Shown here one piece after another: positions 9,043 through 17,447 of a DNA stretch of 64,000 nt. The DNA comes from an uncultured Ruminococcus sp. GTDB lineage: Bacteria > Bacillota > Clostridia > Oscillospirales > Acutalibacteraceae. Within the stretch, counting starts at the first letter, position 1. Each line of letters opens with the position of its first letter. The notes below the pieces were generated by a model that was given only the letters and a program-made list of their open reading frames with translations, ran no database searches and was not told where the DNA came from. The translations under genes were made by a program, and so were the position numbers. Location: assembly GCA_902800005.1 (NCBI GenBank), contig CADCCP010000001.1:22626-86625 (forward strand), read 5' to 3'.

Positions 9043-9076
9043 CAATAAAAATTTATACAGGTGAGGTGCGATTTCT

Positions 9077-9235
9077 ATGCAGAAATATGTATGTGATGTT
9101 TGCGGATATGTTTATGATCCCCACGTCGGCGATGAGGAAAACGGCATTGCAGCAGGTACGGCTTTTGAAGACCTTCCCGAAGATTGGGTATGTCCTCTTT
9201 GCGGTGTTGACAAGAGCAACTTCTCAGCAGAATAA
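9077..9235 (+). CDS. Rubredoxin
   Basis: 52 residues, a short ORF easily missed. It has the full rubredoxin pattern: Cys6-x-x-Cys9-Gly, the aromatic core (Tyr4, Tyr11, Tyr13, Trp37) and Cys39-Pro-Leu-Cys42-Gly, which hold one iron atom. Rubredoxins carry single electrons, in anaerobes often to oxygen- or peroxide-reducing enzymes. The ATG at 9077 has GAGGTG about eight bases upstream. It is monocistronic, with a perfect promoter and a strong terminator, so it should be well expressed. A larger overlapping frame from 9066 is a shadow. Confidence 0.96.
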   Translation: MQKYVCDVCGYVYDPHVGDEENGIAAGTAFEDLPEDWVCPLCGVDKSNFSAE

Positions 9236-9242
9236 TTCTTTC

Positions 9243-9280
9243 GGGGAAAACAAATTTCTTTGTTTTCCCCCTTGTTTTTT
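9243..9280 (+). terminator. Rho-independent terminator after rubredoxin
   Basis: A twelve-base-pair stem, GGGGAAAACAAA (9243-9254) with TTTGTTTTCCCC (9259-9270), a TTTC loop, then CTTGTTTTTT. Confidence 0.9.
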
Positions 9281-9291
9281 GAGGTGATGAT

Positions 9292-10206
9292 GTGAAACTC
9301 TGGAACGGCAGACGATACTATTCCCTTGACTGCTTCCTAAAGCAAACTTTCGGTCAAAAACTTTATAAACTTTCCCTAAACGGCGGCATGACCTGCCCGA
9401 ACCGTGACGGCACTATCTCAACAGGCGGCTGCATTTTTTGCAGTGAGGGAGGTTCGGGTGAATTTTCCGCTCCCTGTACCGATATAGATACACAAATACA
9501 ATATGCAAGATCACTTGTTGACGAAAAATTTACGGGAAACAAATATATCGCTTATTTCCAAGCTTATACCAACACTTATGCGACCGTTGACTATCTTCAA
9601 AATCTTTTCATGCCCGTAATAAAAAGAGATGATATTGCCGTACTCTCCGTTGCAACACGCCCCGACTGCCTTCAAGATGACAAAATACAGCTTATTGCCG
9701 AACTTGCCAAAATAAAGCCTGTATGGGTGGAACTCGGCTTGCAGACCTTGCACCAAAAAACAGCAGACTTCATCAACAGGGGCTACACCCTTGACTGCTA
9801 TGAAAAAGCCGTTGCAGACCTTAAAAAAGCAGGGGCAAATGTCATTACCCATATCATTCTCGGTTTGCCCGGTGAAACACATGAAGATATGCTCCGGACT
9901 GCCCGATATGTCGGAAAGTTCACTGACGGCGTGAAAATCCAACTTCTGCACGTCCTTAAAAATACACGCTTGGCTGAACTGTATGAAAACGGCTATTTTG
10001 ACACTCTGAGCGAAAACGAATATATATCCCTTGTATGCGATGTGATAGCTGTACTTCCGCCGAATGTCGTTATACACCGCCTTACAGGTGACGGCGATAA
10101 AAATTTGCTGATCTCTCCAAAATGGAGCGGTGACAAACGCCGTGTCCTCAACCTGATTAACCACGAACTTAAAATCAAAAATATTTATCAGGGAAAAAAC
10201 AGGTGA
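9292..10206 (+). CDS. Radical SAM protein, YhcC / TIGR01212 family
   Basis: 304 residues. The [4Fe-4S]-binding cysteines are Cys35, Cys47 and Cys50 (C-x11-C-x-x-C), the unusual spacing of the YhcC family, with surrounding NGGMTCPNRDG and GGCIFCSEGG. Later stretches VELGLQTLH and ITHIILGLPGET fit the Elp3/MiaB-like radical SAM barrel. The family is conserved but its substrate is not established. GTG 9292 is chosen because GAGGTGATGA precedes it directly. The stop codon lies inside the stem of the terminator at 10198-10228. Confidence 0.9.
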   Translation: MKLWNGRRYYSLDCFLKQTFGQKLYKLSLNGGMTCPNRDGTISTGGCIFCSEGGSGEFSAPCTDIDTQIQYARSLVDEKFTGNKYIAYFQAYTNTYATVDYLQNLFMPVIKRDDIAVLSVATRPDCLQDDKIQLIAELAKIKPVWVELGLQTLHQKTADFINRGYTLDCYEKAVADLKKAGANVITHIILGLPGETHEDMLRTARYVGKFTDGVKIQLLHVLKNTRLAELYENGYFDTLSENEYISLVCDVIAVLPPNVVIHRLTGDGDKNLLISPKWSGDKRRVLNLINHELKIKNIYQGKNR

Positions 10207-10228
10207 GTTTCCTCACCTGTTTTTTTTA
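10198..10228. terminator. Bidirectional terminator between convergent genes
   Basis: ACAGGTGAG and CTCACCTGT with a TTTC-type loop, flanked by A6 on the left and T8 on the right. It serves the radical SAM gene (+) and the acidic surface protein (-). Confidence 0.85.
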
Positions 10229-10852
10229 TCTTATATGCCTTTTGGATATTTTTTTAGCCTTTCTGTAACGGTGTCCGTTTTTGATGGAGTCTATACAGCT
10301 CGTTCTCGGCAGAAATATGATACAAACTATCATCATCAAAAATACGATACCCCACATAACTGTGCCTGATACGGTACTCCCGTTATTATTCTCTTTTTCT
10401 GCCGTCATCGCAACATTCAGCACCTTCGGTTCATATACCTTTGAGATCTCCGACTTCTCAGCAACGCTTCCTTCTATCTTGCTTACCTCACTTACAACAC
10501 TTTCTTCTTTGCTTATCTCTGACGGCTTTTCCTGTATGCTCTCCTCTGCAACAGAACTTTCCTCTGCCACACTCTCCTCTGAAATATAACTCTCCTCCGT
10601 CACGCTTTCATCAACAAAGTTCTCTTCACTTTCTTCTTCATAATAATAACTCTCTTCATATTCCTCTATGTATTCCTCACTTTCCGCTTCTTGATCCCCA
10701 TAGTATTCATATTCATCGTAATTTTCATAATCTTCATAATCTTCATATTCCTCTGTGTAGTCCCATTCTTCGTCATATTCCTCTGCATAAACATTCATGC
10801 TTATACAGAATATTCCTATGACTGCCAATATTATACATATTGCCTTTTTCAT
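10226..10852 (-). CDS. Exported Glu/Tyr/Ser-rich surface protein with C-terminal TM anchor
   Basis: 208 residues. A signal peptide (about 1-23, ending VYA) is followed by an extremely acidic Glu/Asp/Tyr-rich stretch (about 24-75), then Glu-Ser-Val repeats (about 80-140), a TM helix (about 164-182), and a short basic cytoplasmic tail rich in Lys and Arg. The extracellular part is low complexity and predicted disordered, without an enzymatic domain. Tyrosine-rich acidic stretches can bind metal or take part in crosslinking, but nothing proves that here. It lies downstream of gpr-spoIIP in the same direction, about 60 bases after spoIIP, and ends at a terminator. Confidence 0.75.
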   Translation of the reverse strand: MKKAICIILAVIGIFCISMNVYAEEYDEEWDYTEEYEDYEDYENYDEYEYYGDQEAESEEYIEEYEESYYYEEESEENFVDESVTEESYISEESVAEESSVAEESIQEKPSEISKEESVVSEVSKIEGSVAEKSEISKVYEPKVLNVAMTAEKENNNGSTVSGTVMWGIVFLMMIVCIIFLPRTSCIDSIKNGHRYRKAKKISKRHIR

Positions 10853-10914
10853 TTAAAACACCCCGTCTTTCAGAATATCCCTATTATACCACATCTTTAT
10901 ACAAGAATACACTA

Positions 10915-12048
10915 TTATTTTGACGGATAATTTTTTTTCAGTACCTCTGTCAATACCTTTCCCAACAGATAACCCGAATATCTCACCTCTTCCAGTGTAT
11001 TCGACTCCGCTCCCATCTCTATAAGAAGCGAACCTGTATTGATATTCATATTATACATGAAATCTGAAAAATTCAGCGGTCTGACCATGTTCGGATACAT
11101 ATCTGCCGCTGTTTTTTGTATCTGAAGGGCAAACCTCAGATTATATTCCCAATCCCTGAACTCCTCGTCACCGTCATAGTTATATCCCGACAATATCATG
11201 ATCTGTGCGGCTTTCCTGCCGTCAACAGTGAATACAGGCTTTGTTTTCTGTGTATCCGTTCCGATGCCGTCACGGTGTATATCAAGTGTTACCTTGATCG
11301 TCGGGTATTTTTTCAGATATTCACTCACGGTTGCATAACTCCTGTCATATGCACCGTTATAACTCGGATAATCATGCAAAGTAGTATCATGTATCGTCTT
11401 TATGCCTGCCGAATTCAACTGCTTTGCGATCTCCTCACCTACCGCACATATATTCTCCGTTGTATCTGTCGTTCTCGGATAGAAGCTCTCATAAAAATAT
11501 CCTGTGTCATATTTCAGAAAACTCTCCGATGTATGCGTGTGATAAATAAGTACCTGCGGCTTATCGGTGTCCTCCATCTCGAATCCTAACTTGCTTTCAA
11601 GCTCGTTTTTTATATTGATACTCGTTGAGGATGTGTTTTTCATCTGCACATTTTTATAGCTTGTATTTCCCTCTGTTATCGTAAATTCATAAACGGGATA
11701 CTGCTCTTCACCTTCATGACTTTTGTCATATTCCTCTATCTCACTTTCAGTAGGTTCAGATGTTTCAAATTCTGTTTTTTTTACTTCCTTGACAGTCCTG
11801 CTCTCTTCGGGGGAAGATATTTCCGAACTCTCAACTGCTACCACTGCACGACTTTCTTCTTTTGGCGGCTCGGAACTTTCCTCAGTCTCTTTATATGCCG
11901 TATTGCCTGTAGGAAATGCCATTTCTGCCGCCGCTATGTCGAGGGCAGGAATAATATCCGTATACGCTATCTTAACGCCTGCACATATCACTCCCGTCAA
12001 TATGAGCATCCCTGACACTATAAAAATAAAAAAATTTTTTATCTTCAT
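10915..12048 (-). CDS. spoIIP: Stage II sporulation protein P
   Basis: 377 residues. One N-terminal TM segment (about 5-27), a Glu/Ser-rich linker (about 50-115), and a C-terminal SpoIIP amidase/endopeptidase domain. Catalytic landmarks are YHTHTSESF (His170, His172, Glu175), DIHRDG, and a late LLIEMGAESNT. SpoIIP degrades peptidoglycan together with SpoIID during engulfment of the forespore. It follows gpr by about 50 bases, the gpr-spoIIP order of Bacillus and Clostridium, so both are probably co-transcribed. Confidence 0.95.
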   Translation of the reverse strand: MKIKNFFIFIVSGMLILTGVICAGVKIAYTDIIPALDIAAAEMAFPTGNTAYKETEESSEPPKEESRAVVAVESSEISSPEESRTVKEVKKTEFETSEPTESEIEEYDKSHEGEEQYPVYEFTITEGNTSYKNVQMKNTSSTSINIKNELESKLGFEMEDTDKPQVLIYHTHTSESFLKYDTGYFYESFYPRTTDTTENICAVGEEIAKQLNSAGIKTIHDTTLHDYPSYNGAYDRSYATVSEYLKKYPTIKVTLDIHRDGIGTDTQKTKPVFTVDGRKAAQIMILSGYNYDGDEEFRDWEYNLRFALQIQKTAADMYPNMVRPLNFSDFMYNMNINTGSLLIEMGAESNTLEEVRYSGYLLGKVLTEVLKKNYPSK

Positions 12049-12100
12049 ATCTTTTACCCCCCGAAACTCTCTTTCAATCTTTATGCAATATCCCTCTTAT

Positions 12101-12967
12101 TTATGATACAAGCGATAAAAGCGTGTCAAAATCGTACTCGCTCTGCAAGGCACAATTTATTGCCATGCCAACCAATTTTGCCGCGCTCTCTATCAGCAGA
12201 TCTATTTCACGGGGAGTAACTATCATGCTTTCACCTCTCGGTGAAATTTTGCTTTTTTCAATATCATGCCTGTTTAAAATGTCCTGTGCGAGCGTTACCG
12301 CATCAACTACTGTCGGTACTCCCACCGCTATTACAGGTACACCTATATTTTCTTTTGTAATGCCCTTTCGGTGATTTCCCACACCTGAACCCGGATATAT
12401 CCCTGTATCGCTTATCTGCACCGTACAGCCTAATCTTGATAACTCCTTTGCTGCAAGTGCATCTACCACTATCACTGCCGACGGCTTTACACTTTCCGAC
12501 AAACTCTTGACTATCTCACTCACTTCTATGCCCGTCTGTCCCATTACTCCCGCCGATATGACAGATACGCTCCTTAATTTCTCAAGTCCTGTGCTTCTTG
12601 CAAACTCCCCTTTTATATGCCGTGTCGCTAAAACATATCTCATGCTTTTTGCACCCAATGCATCGGGTGTTATATCCGTATTGCCAAGCCCTGCTGCCAA
12701 TACATCTCCCTGCGGCAGAAACTGCCTTATCTCATTCCCGATCATCAGGGCTTCCTTCCTCAAATCACGAAAATTGTCCGTCAACGGCAGACTCTCAACT
12801 GTGATATACCTTCCTACAGGCTTCTTTATCAATCCCGCTGTTTCTTCACTCGTTATCTCTATCCTCGTTATCTTTATATCTCCATCGTTTAACTCCTCTT
12901 TGACGATCCCCGGTAAGTCCGTTTGTGTTTCGGTGTTCTCTATGGCAAGATCTGTTCGTGTCTGCAT
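12101..12967 (-). CDS. gpr: Germination protease GPR
   Basis: 288 residues, an aspartic-type endopeptidase that degrades small acid-soluble spore proteins on germination. Seen: the N-terminal RTDLAIENTE, the central GQTGIEVSEIVKSL and VVDALAAKELSRLG, and GIYPGSGVGNHRKGI. The Bacillus enzyme is about 80 residues longer; the missing part seems to come from loops, as the core motifs are all present. ATG 12967 is preceded by AAAGGA. First gene of the gpr-spoIIP operon. Confidence 0.95.
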   Translation of the reverse strand: MQTRTDLAIENTETQTDLPGIVKEELNDGDIKITRIEITSEETAGLIKKPVGRYITVESLPLTDNFRDLRKEALMIGNEIRQFLPQGDVLAAGLGNTDITPDALGAKSMRYVLATRHIKGEFARSTGLEKLRSVSVISAGVMGQTGIEVSEIVKSLSESVKPSAVIVVDALAAKELSRLGCTVQISDTGIYPGSGVGNHRKGITKENIGVPVIAVGVPTVVDAVTLAQDILNRHDIEKSKISPRGESMIVTPREIDLLIESAAKLVGMAINCALQSEYDFDTLLSLVS

Positions 12968-13054
12968 AAAATATCCGTCCTTTCTCCATACTTATTATTG
13001 ACATATCTCCTAAAAAATAATCTTTTGTTTTGTTAATTACGTCAAAAATACTTG

Positions 13055-13083
13055 TTGACATTCACCCTCTCCAAAAGTATAAT
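13055..13083 (+). promoter_or_regulatory. Consensus sigma-A promoter for the binding lipoprotein
   Basis: TTGACA (13055-13060), 17 bases, TATAAT (13078-13083), both perfect, about 57 bases before the start codon. Confidence 0.88.
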
Positions 13084-13139
13084 TAAACTGTCGGATAAAG
13101 TATATTCTTGAACAGATATGTGTTTCTTTGGAGGAAATT

Positions 13140-14390
13140 ATGAAAAAATTTGTTTCGGCTGTTGTTATGACTGCTGTTATTTTATCGTTATTATCAATGT
13201 CTGCCTGCGATGACCAAAAAACGCCTGAAAGCACTGTTTCCGTGACGGAAAGCACCATACAATCATCTGTAGTCGTTTCTGTGCCGCAGGAAAGCTCCCA
13301 GATAAGCTGGGAAGAAAGCAAAACGGCTGAAAATGCCATCACTTCCGAACAAATGGATGAAATGACTTCATCTGTCTCTAACTGTCAGTATATGCCGCAG
13401 TTTGCTTCGCAAGGCTCCACTTTCAGTGCAAAGTCTGTTGCAAACGGAAAGACTATTACTCTCATTGCAGATGACATGAATTTATCATATACACAACTTG
13501 TTGCGGAACAGTTCAAGGTCGCCGCAGAAGCCGCCGGATTTGAAAAAGCCATTACTGCAAAAACGGATGGCTCCGAAAGCTCCATCAACACTGCTCTCAA
13601 CAATGCCGTGAATGACAAGTCCGATATTATCATCATGTTCGGTGACATAAATAAAGACAAGTTTTCTACAAATATCGAATATGCTCAGGCTAACGGTATC
13701 GAAGTTATCTCAGCCGGCAGTATCAATTCAGGTAAAAATGACCATTTTACCGATCATACCATGCCTGTCGATTATGTCAGCATAGGAAAATATCTTGCTG
13801 ACTGGACTATAATCAAAACGGAGGGTAAGCCAAATGTACTTGCCGTAAACTGCACTGATTCCGCCCTTTCAAATACAATTGCAAGCGGTTTTAAGGACGA
13901 GTTTGAAAAGTATATCTCAGGCGTGACGGGCTACTGTACGGGTGTCAATGCCCTGATCGGAGAAAACGGCGACAAGCTGACCGCCAAAATAAAAGAAGTC
14001 CTTCTTAAAGACAAAAAACTTAATTATATCGTTGTATTTGATGACAGAATGATCGACAGTGCATTGAGTGCCGTTGAACTTGCCGGTGTGAAAATCCCCG
14101 TTATATCTACAGGCGGCTCTGATGAGGCTTTCGATTTCGCAAGATACGGCAAAATTGAAATGCTTATTGCCCAAAGCTATGAATGGACGGCTTACGGCAT
14201 GGTGGATTATGCCATGCGTATTCTCGGAAACGTCACGATTCCCGATGAACAGTATGTTCCTTTCAGAATACTCACTCAGGAAGTTATTTCTAATGCCATT
14301 GACAATTTCGGCGGTCTCGGAGGTAATTTTAACCGTATCTGCTTCGGCTCTCACTTTGAATACGGCTATAACTCCCTCTGGCAAGTATAA
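13140..14390 (+). CDS. Sugar-type periplasmic-binding-like lipoprotein
   Basis: 416 residues. A lipoprotein signal peptide with Cys23 (lipobox MSAC), a Ser/Glu/Val linker (about 25-90), then a two-lobed type I periplasmic binding fold (LITLIADD..., SINTALNNAVNDKSDIIIMFG, ADWTIIKTEGKPNVLAVNCTD and related strands) like ribose or simple-sugar receptors. No ABC permease or ATPase lies next to it, so it may serve a transporter elsewhere or a sensor. GGAGG at 13130 fits ATG 13140; an upstream TTG at 13128 lies inside that site. Ends before tandem terminators. Confidence 0.82.
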   Translation: MKKFVSAVVMTAVILSLLSMSACDDQKTPESTVSVTESTIQSSVVVSVPQESSQISWEESKTAENAITSEQMDEMTSSVSNCQYMPQFASQGSTFSAKSVANGKTITLIADDMNLSYTQLVAEQFKVAAEAAGFEKAITAKTDGSESSINTALNNAVNDKSDIIIMFGDINKDKFSTNIEYAQANGIEVISAGSINSGKNDHFTDHTMPVDYVSIGKYLADWTIIKTEGKPNVLAVNCTDSALSNTIASGFKDEFEKYISGVTGYCTGVNALIGENGDKLTAKIKEVLLKDKKLNYIVVFDDRMIDSALSAVELAGVKIPVISTGGSDEAFDFARYGKIEMLIAQSYEWTAYGMVDYAMRILGNVTIPDEQYVPFRILTQEVISNAIDNFGGLGGNFNRICFGSHFEYGYNSLWQV

Positions 14391-14427
14391 AATATAGAGA
14401 GTTTACGCTTTTTAATGTTGGTGATCT

Positions 14428-14460
14428 TTGACAGGTAACTTTATGTTACCTGTTATTTTT
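14428..14460 (+). terminator. Terminator 1 upstream of the phage-like locus
   Basis: ACAGGTAAC (14431-14439) pairs with GTTACCTGT (14445-14453), followed by a T run. The same DNA has TTGACA (14428-14433), 17 bases, TGTTAT, a weak promoter look-alike. Confidence 0.8.
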
Positions 14461-14493
14461 TTGCCTTTTTTTACAAAATTTAAACTCTTTTTT

Positions 14494-14525
14494 AAAAATT
14501 CGACCTGTCGGGGTTGAATTTTTTT
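14494..14525 (+). terminator. Terminator 2 upstream of the phage-like locus
   Basis: AAAAATTCGACC (14494-14505) pairs, with one G-U, to GGTTGAATTTTT (from 14512), followed by T residues. It ends only 30 bases before the terminase start codon. Confidence 0.7.
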
Positions 14526-14554
14526 GTTTTTGGATGAATGGGTGAAAGGAGGTT

Positions 14555-15040
14555 TTGAACATCAATCGAAAAAATCTTACTGCGAAAGAAAAACTGTTCT
14601 GCGTGTTATTTGCACAAAACGGCAGTGCTGAGAGATCTGCAAGGTTTGCAGGTTATTCCTCTCCTCAAAAAGACGGTTTTGTTTTGCTGTCTCGTGAGGA
14701 TATAGGAAATTATATCGATTCTATCTGTAATCAAAATTTACAGTATCTTTCAAAACAGGTCATTGCCGGATATGAAAGACTTGCTTTCGGAAGTATTGCC
14801 GATGCCGTGAAACTCATATTTTCAGAAAGCCCTGATGAACTCGGTGAATGTGATCTTTTCAATGTTTCCGAAATAAAGCACCTGAAAAACGGCTCTGTTG
14901 AGATCAAATTCTTTGACCGTATGAAAGCCCTTGAAAAACTTGAAACTCTCGGTACTCCAAATCAATCGGCTGTTTCGGGCTTTGTTAACGCCATAACTGA
15001 GGGCTTTAAAAATTCGGGGGGTGGTAGCAATGTCAAATGA
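14555..15040 (+). CDS. Phage terminase small subunit
   Basis: 161 residues. The N-terminus has the classic terminase-small pattern: LTAKEKLFCVLFAQNGSAER followed by FAGYS, a helix-turn-helix that recognises the packaging site. The rest is helical. The TTG start at 14555 sits behind AAAGGAGG. The stop overlaps the large-subunit start (ATGA). It would dock phage-type DNA to the motor; what DNA it selects here is unknown. Confidence 0.85.
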   Translation: MNINRKNLTAKEKLFCVLFAQNGSAERSARFAGYSSPQKDGFVLLSREDIGNYIDSICNQNLQYLSKQVIAGYERLAFGSIADAVKLIFSESPDELGECDLFNVSEIKHLKNGSVEIKFFDRMKALEKLETLGTPNQSAVSGFVNAITEGFKNSGGGSNVK

Positions 15041-16284
15041 ATTTTGTGCCTTTTTCTTCTAAACAGCTTGAAGTTTTAAGCTGGTGGTTACCGTCAAGGT
15101 CAACTTCCAAATGTGACGGCATTATCTGTGACGGGGCTGTCAGAAGCGGAAAGACACTTTGTATGAGCATCTCTTTTATTGTATGGGCAATGCTCTCTTT
15201 CGATAACAGTTTTTTTGCAATATGCGGAAAGACCATAAGATCTGCAAGAAGAAATGTTGTTGTACCTCTGTTAAACGTGCTGCGTGACATGGGATTTCAG
15301 GTAAATGAAAAAATATCTTTGAATTACTTTGAGGTGCATGACAAAAACAAAGAAAATACTTTTTATCTCTTTGGCGGGCGTGATGAAAGCTCCGCTGCTC
15401 TCATTCAGGGCGTTACACTTTCAGGTATCCTCTTTGATGAAGTTGCACTTATGCCACGTTCGTTTGTCGATCAGGCTATCGCAAGATGTTCTGTCAGCAA
15501 TTCAAAACTTTGGTTCAACTGCAATCCCGAACATCCAAAACATTGGTTTTACCTTGATTGGATAAAAAAAACCGAAGAAAAAAATATGCTGTATATGCAA
15601 TTCACTATGGACGACAATCCCTCCCTTTCAAAAACGATCCGTGAACGCTATAAAAACCTGTATTCAGGCAAATTCTATGAGCGTTTCATACTCGGTCGGT
15701 GGGTGGCGACAGACGGGCTTATTTATGACTTTATGTCCGAAAAAAATATGCTTTACGATGTGCCTCACGGTGAGTTTACCGAATTTGCCGTTTCATGCGA
15801 CTACGGTACTGTGAATCCCGCCTCTTTCGGATTATGGGGACTTCTTGGTGATACTTGGTACAGAATTGATGAATATTACTACAATTCACGCCTTGAAGGT
15901 TCTTCTCGGACTGACGAGGAACATTACGATGCCCTTTGTGAACTCATCGGTGACAGGAATATCTCAACTGTTGTTGTAGACCCGTCTGCCGCAAGCTTTA
16001 TCGAAGTCATTCGCAGACATGGCAGGTTTAATGTCAAACCTGCAAAAAACAATGTTCTTGACGGTATCCGTCAGACAAGTACTGCCCTTAAAAACGGCAA
16101 AATTAAAATCTGTAAAAACTGTCGTGACAGTATCAATGAATTCGGACTTTACCGCTGGAAAAACGGCGGAAAGGATTCTCCCGTGAAAGAAAACGATCAC
16201 GCTATGGACGATATACGTTACTTTGTCACTACCGTTGTCAATGAAGAAATCGATGATTTTTTTGCATTCGCTTCAGACAGATAA
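15037..16284 (+). CDS. Phage terminase large subunit (PBSX type)
   Basis: 415 residues. ATPase domain: Walker A GAVRSGKT at 33-40, Walker B ILFDE at 131-135 with catalytic Glu135. RNase H-like nuclease domain: Asp255 (CDYG), Asp315 (VVVDPSA) and Asp391 (AMDDIRYF), the expected three acidic residues. All residues needed for DNA translocation and headful cutting look intact, which is notable for an element lacking so many other genes. Overlaps the small subunit by four bases and is followed after 22 bases by the portal gene. Confidence 0.93.
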   Translation: MNFVPFSSKQLEVLSWWLPSRSTSKCDGIICDGAVRSGKTLCMSISFIVWAMLSFDNSFFAICGKTIRSARRNVVVPLLNVLRDMGFQVNEKISLNYFEVHDKNKENTFYLFGGRDESSAALIQGVTLSGILFDEVALMPRSFVDQAIARCSVSNSKLWFNCNPEHPKHWFYLDWIKKTEEKNMLYMQFTMDDNPSLSKTIRERYKNLYSGKFYERFILGRWVATDGLIYDFMSEKNMLYDVPHGEFTEFAVSCDYGTVNPASFGLWGLLGDTWYRIDEYYYNSRLEGSSRTDEEHYDALCELIGDRNISTVVVDPSAASFIEVIRRHGRFNVKPAKNNVLDGIRQTSTALKNGKIKICKNCRDSINEFGLYRWKNGGKDSPVKENDHAMDDIRYFVTTVVNEEIDDFFAFASDR

Positions 16285-16306
16285 AATTTTTTGGAGGTGA
16301 TATATA

Positions 16307-17443
16307 TTGGCTCTCTTCAACTTCCTCGGCAGAAAAAAAACCGATACAGATATTCAGACTTTTTCTGCCGATGGTTTCAATTCGGATATTTCTGTCATGT
16401 ACGGTGATCCCGTGTGTGAAAGAAATCTCTATAAAACTCTTAAAAACACCGTTCCGGTCATCGATGCCGCTATTTACAAGATCATCCGTCTGATGGGTGA
16501 TTTCAATATCAAAACGGATTCCGATGAACTTGACCGTGACATAAAAAAATTTCTTCAAAATGTCCGTGTAAATGCCTGTGAAACGGGTATCAACAGTTTC
16601 CTTTCCTGCTATCTTGAACAAATGCTCGTTTACGGTACTGCCGTGGGCGAAATAGTCCTTGACAGAAAACACAAACATATTTCCGCTCTTTACAATGCTT
16701 CCCTTGATGATGTACAGATAGTTTCAGACGGCAATCCCCTTGATATAAAAATCTGCACCGTCAATTCCGACAGCTCTCTCTCTCCCGTGAAATACCCGTC
16801 ACTTGTACTGTGCAGTGCCATTATGCCTGAACCTGCACATATCTACGGTACATCCGTTTTAAAAGGCTTGCCTTTTATCGGTGAAGTTCTCATGAAAATA
16901 TTCAATGCCGTCGGCACAAACTGGGACAGAGTGGGAAATATACGTTTTGCGGTCTCCTACAAGCCAAATGACAATGAACGCTCATTTTCAAAGGAACGTG
17001 CAAAAATAATTGCGGACGAGTGGAGCAAGGCTATGAAAAGCTCTGCTCCAAAAGACTTCATAACTGTCGGTGATGTCAGCATTAAAGTCATAGGTGCTGA
17101 CAATCAGATACCCGACAGCAATATCCCTGTCCGTCAGCTTCTGGAACAGATAGTTGCAAAACTCTCTATACCGCCGTTTTTACTGGGCTTTTCATGGTCG
17201 TCTACAGAGAGAATGTCCGCACAACAAGCCGACATTCTTACAAGTGAACTTGAATATTACAGACGTATCCTTGATTCCACTATCCGTAAAATATGCGATA
17301 TGTATTTCAGGCTCAACGGCATTAAAACCAATTTTGAGATAATCTGGGACAACATCAACTTACAAGATGAAGTGGAACTTGCCCGTGCAAGACTTCTCAA
17401 TGCACAGGCTCAAAAATTGGAAAACACTTTAAGAAAGGACTGA
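16307..17443 (+). CDS. Phage portal protein
   Basis: 378 residues, start TTG 16307 behind GGAGGTGATAT. N-terminal half: DAAIYKIIRLMGDF and GTAVGEIVLDRKHKHI, typical of portal wing regions. C-terminal half: LSIPPFLLGFSWSSTERMSA followed by a helix with ELARARLLNAQ, the crown/stem part. Portals form the dodecameric vertex through which DNA enters. It is somewhat shorter than many portals of 400-500 residues but shows no break. Confidence 0.85.
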   Translation: MALFNFLGRKKTDTDIQTFSADGFNSDISVMYGDPVCERNLYKTLKNTVPVIDAAIYKIIRLMGDFNIKTDSDELDRDIKKFLQNVRVNACETGINSFLSCYLEQMLVYGTAVGEIVLDRKHKHISALYNASLDDVQIVSDGNPLDIKICTVNSDSSLSPVKYPSLVLCSAIMPEPAHIYGTSVLKGLPFIGEVLMKIFNAVGTNWDRVGNIRFAVSYKPNDNERSFSKERAKIIADEWSKAMKSSAPKDFITVGDVSIKVIGADNQIPDSNIPVRQLLEQIVAKLSIPPFLLGFSWSSTERMSAQQADILTSELEYYRRILDSTIRKICDMYFRLNGIKTNFEIIWDNINLQDEVELARARLLNAQAQKLENTLRKD

Positions 17444-17447
17444 TATT

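Noticed and set aside
9066-9287. 73-codon frame over the rubredoxin gene
   Set aside because: It lies in another frame; rubredoxin has all four cysteines and the ribosome site.
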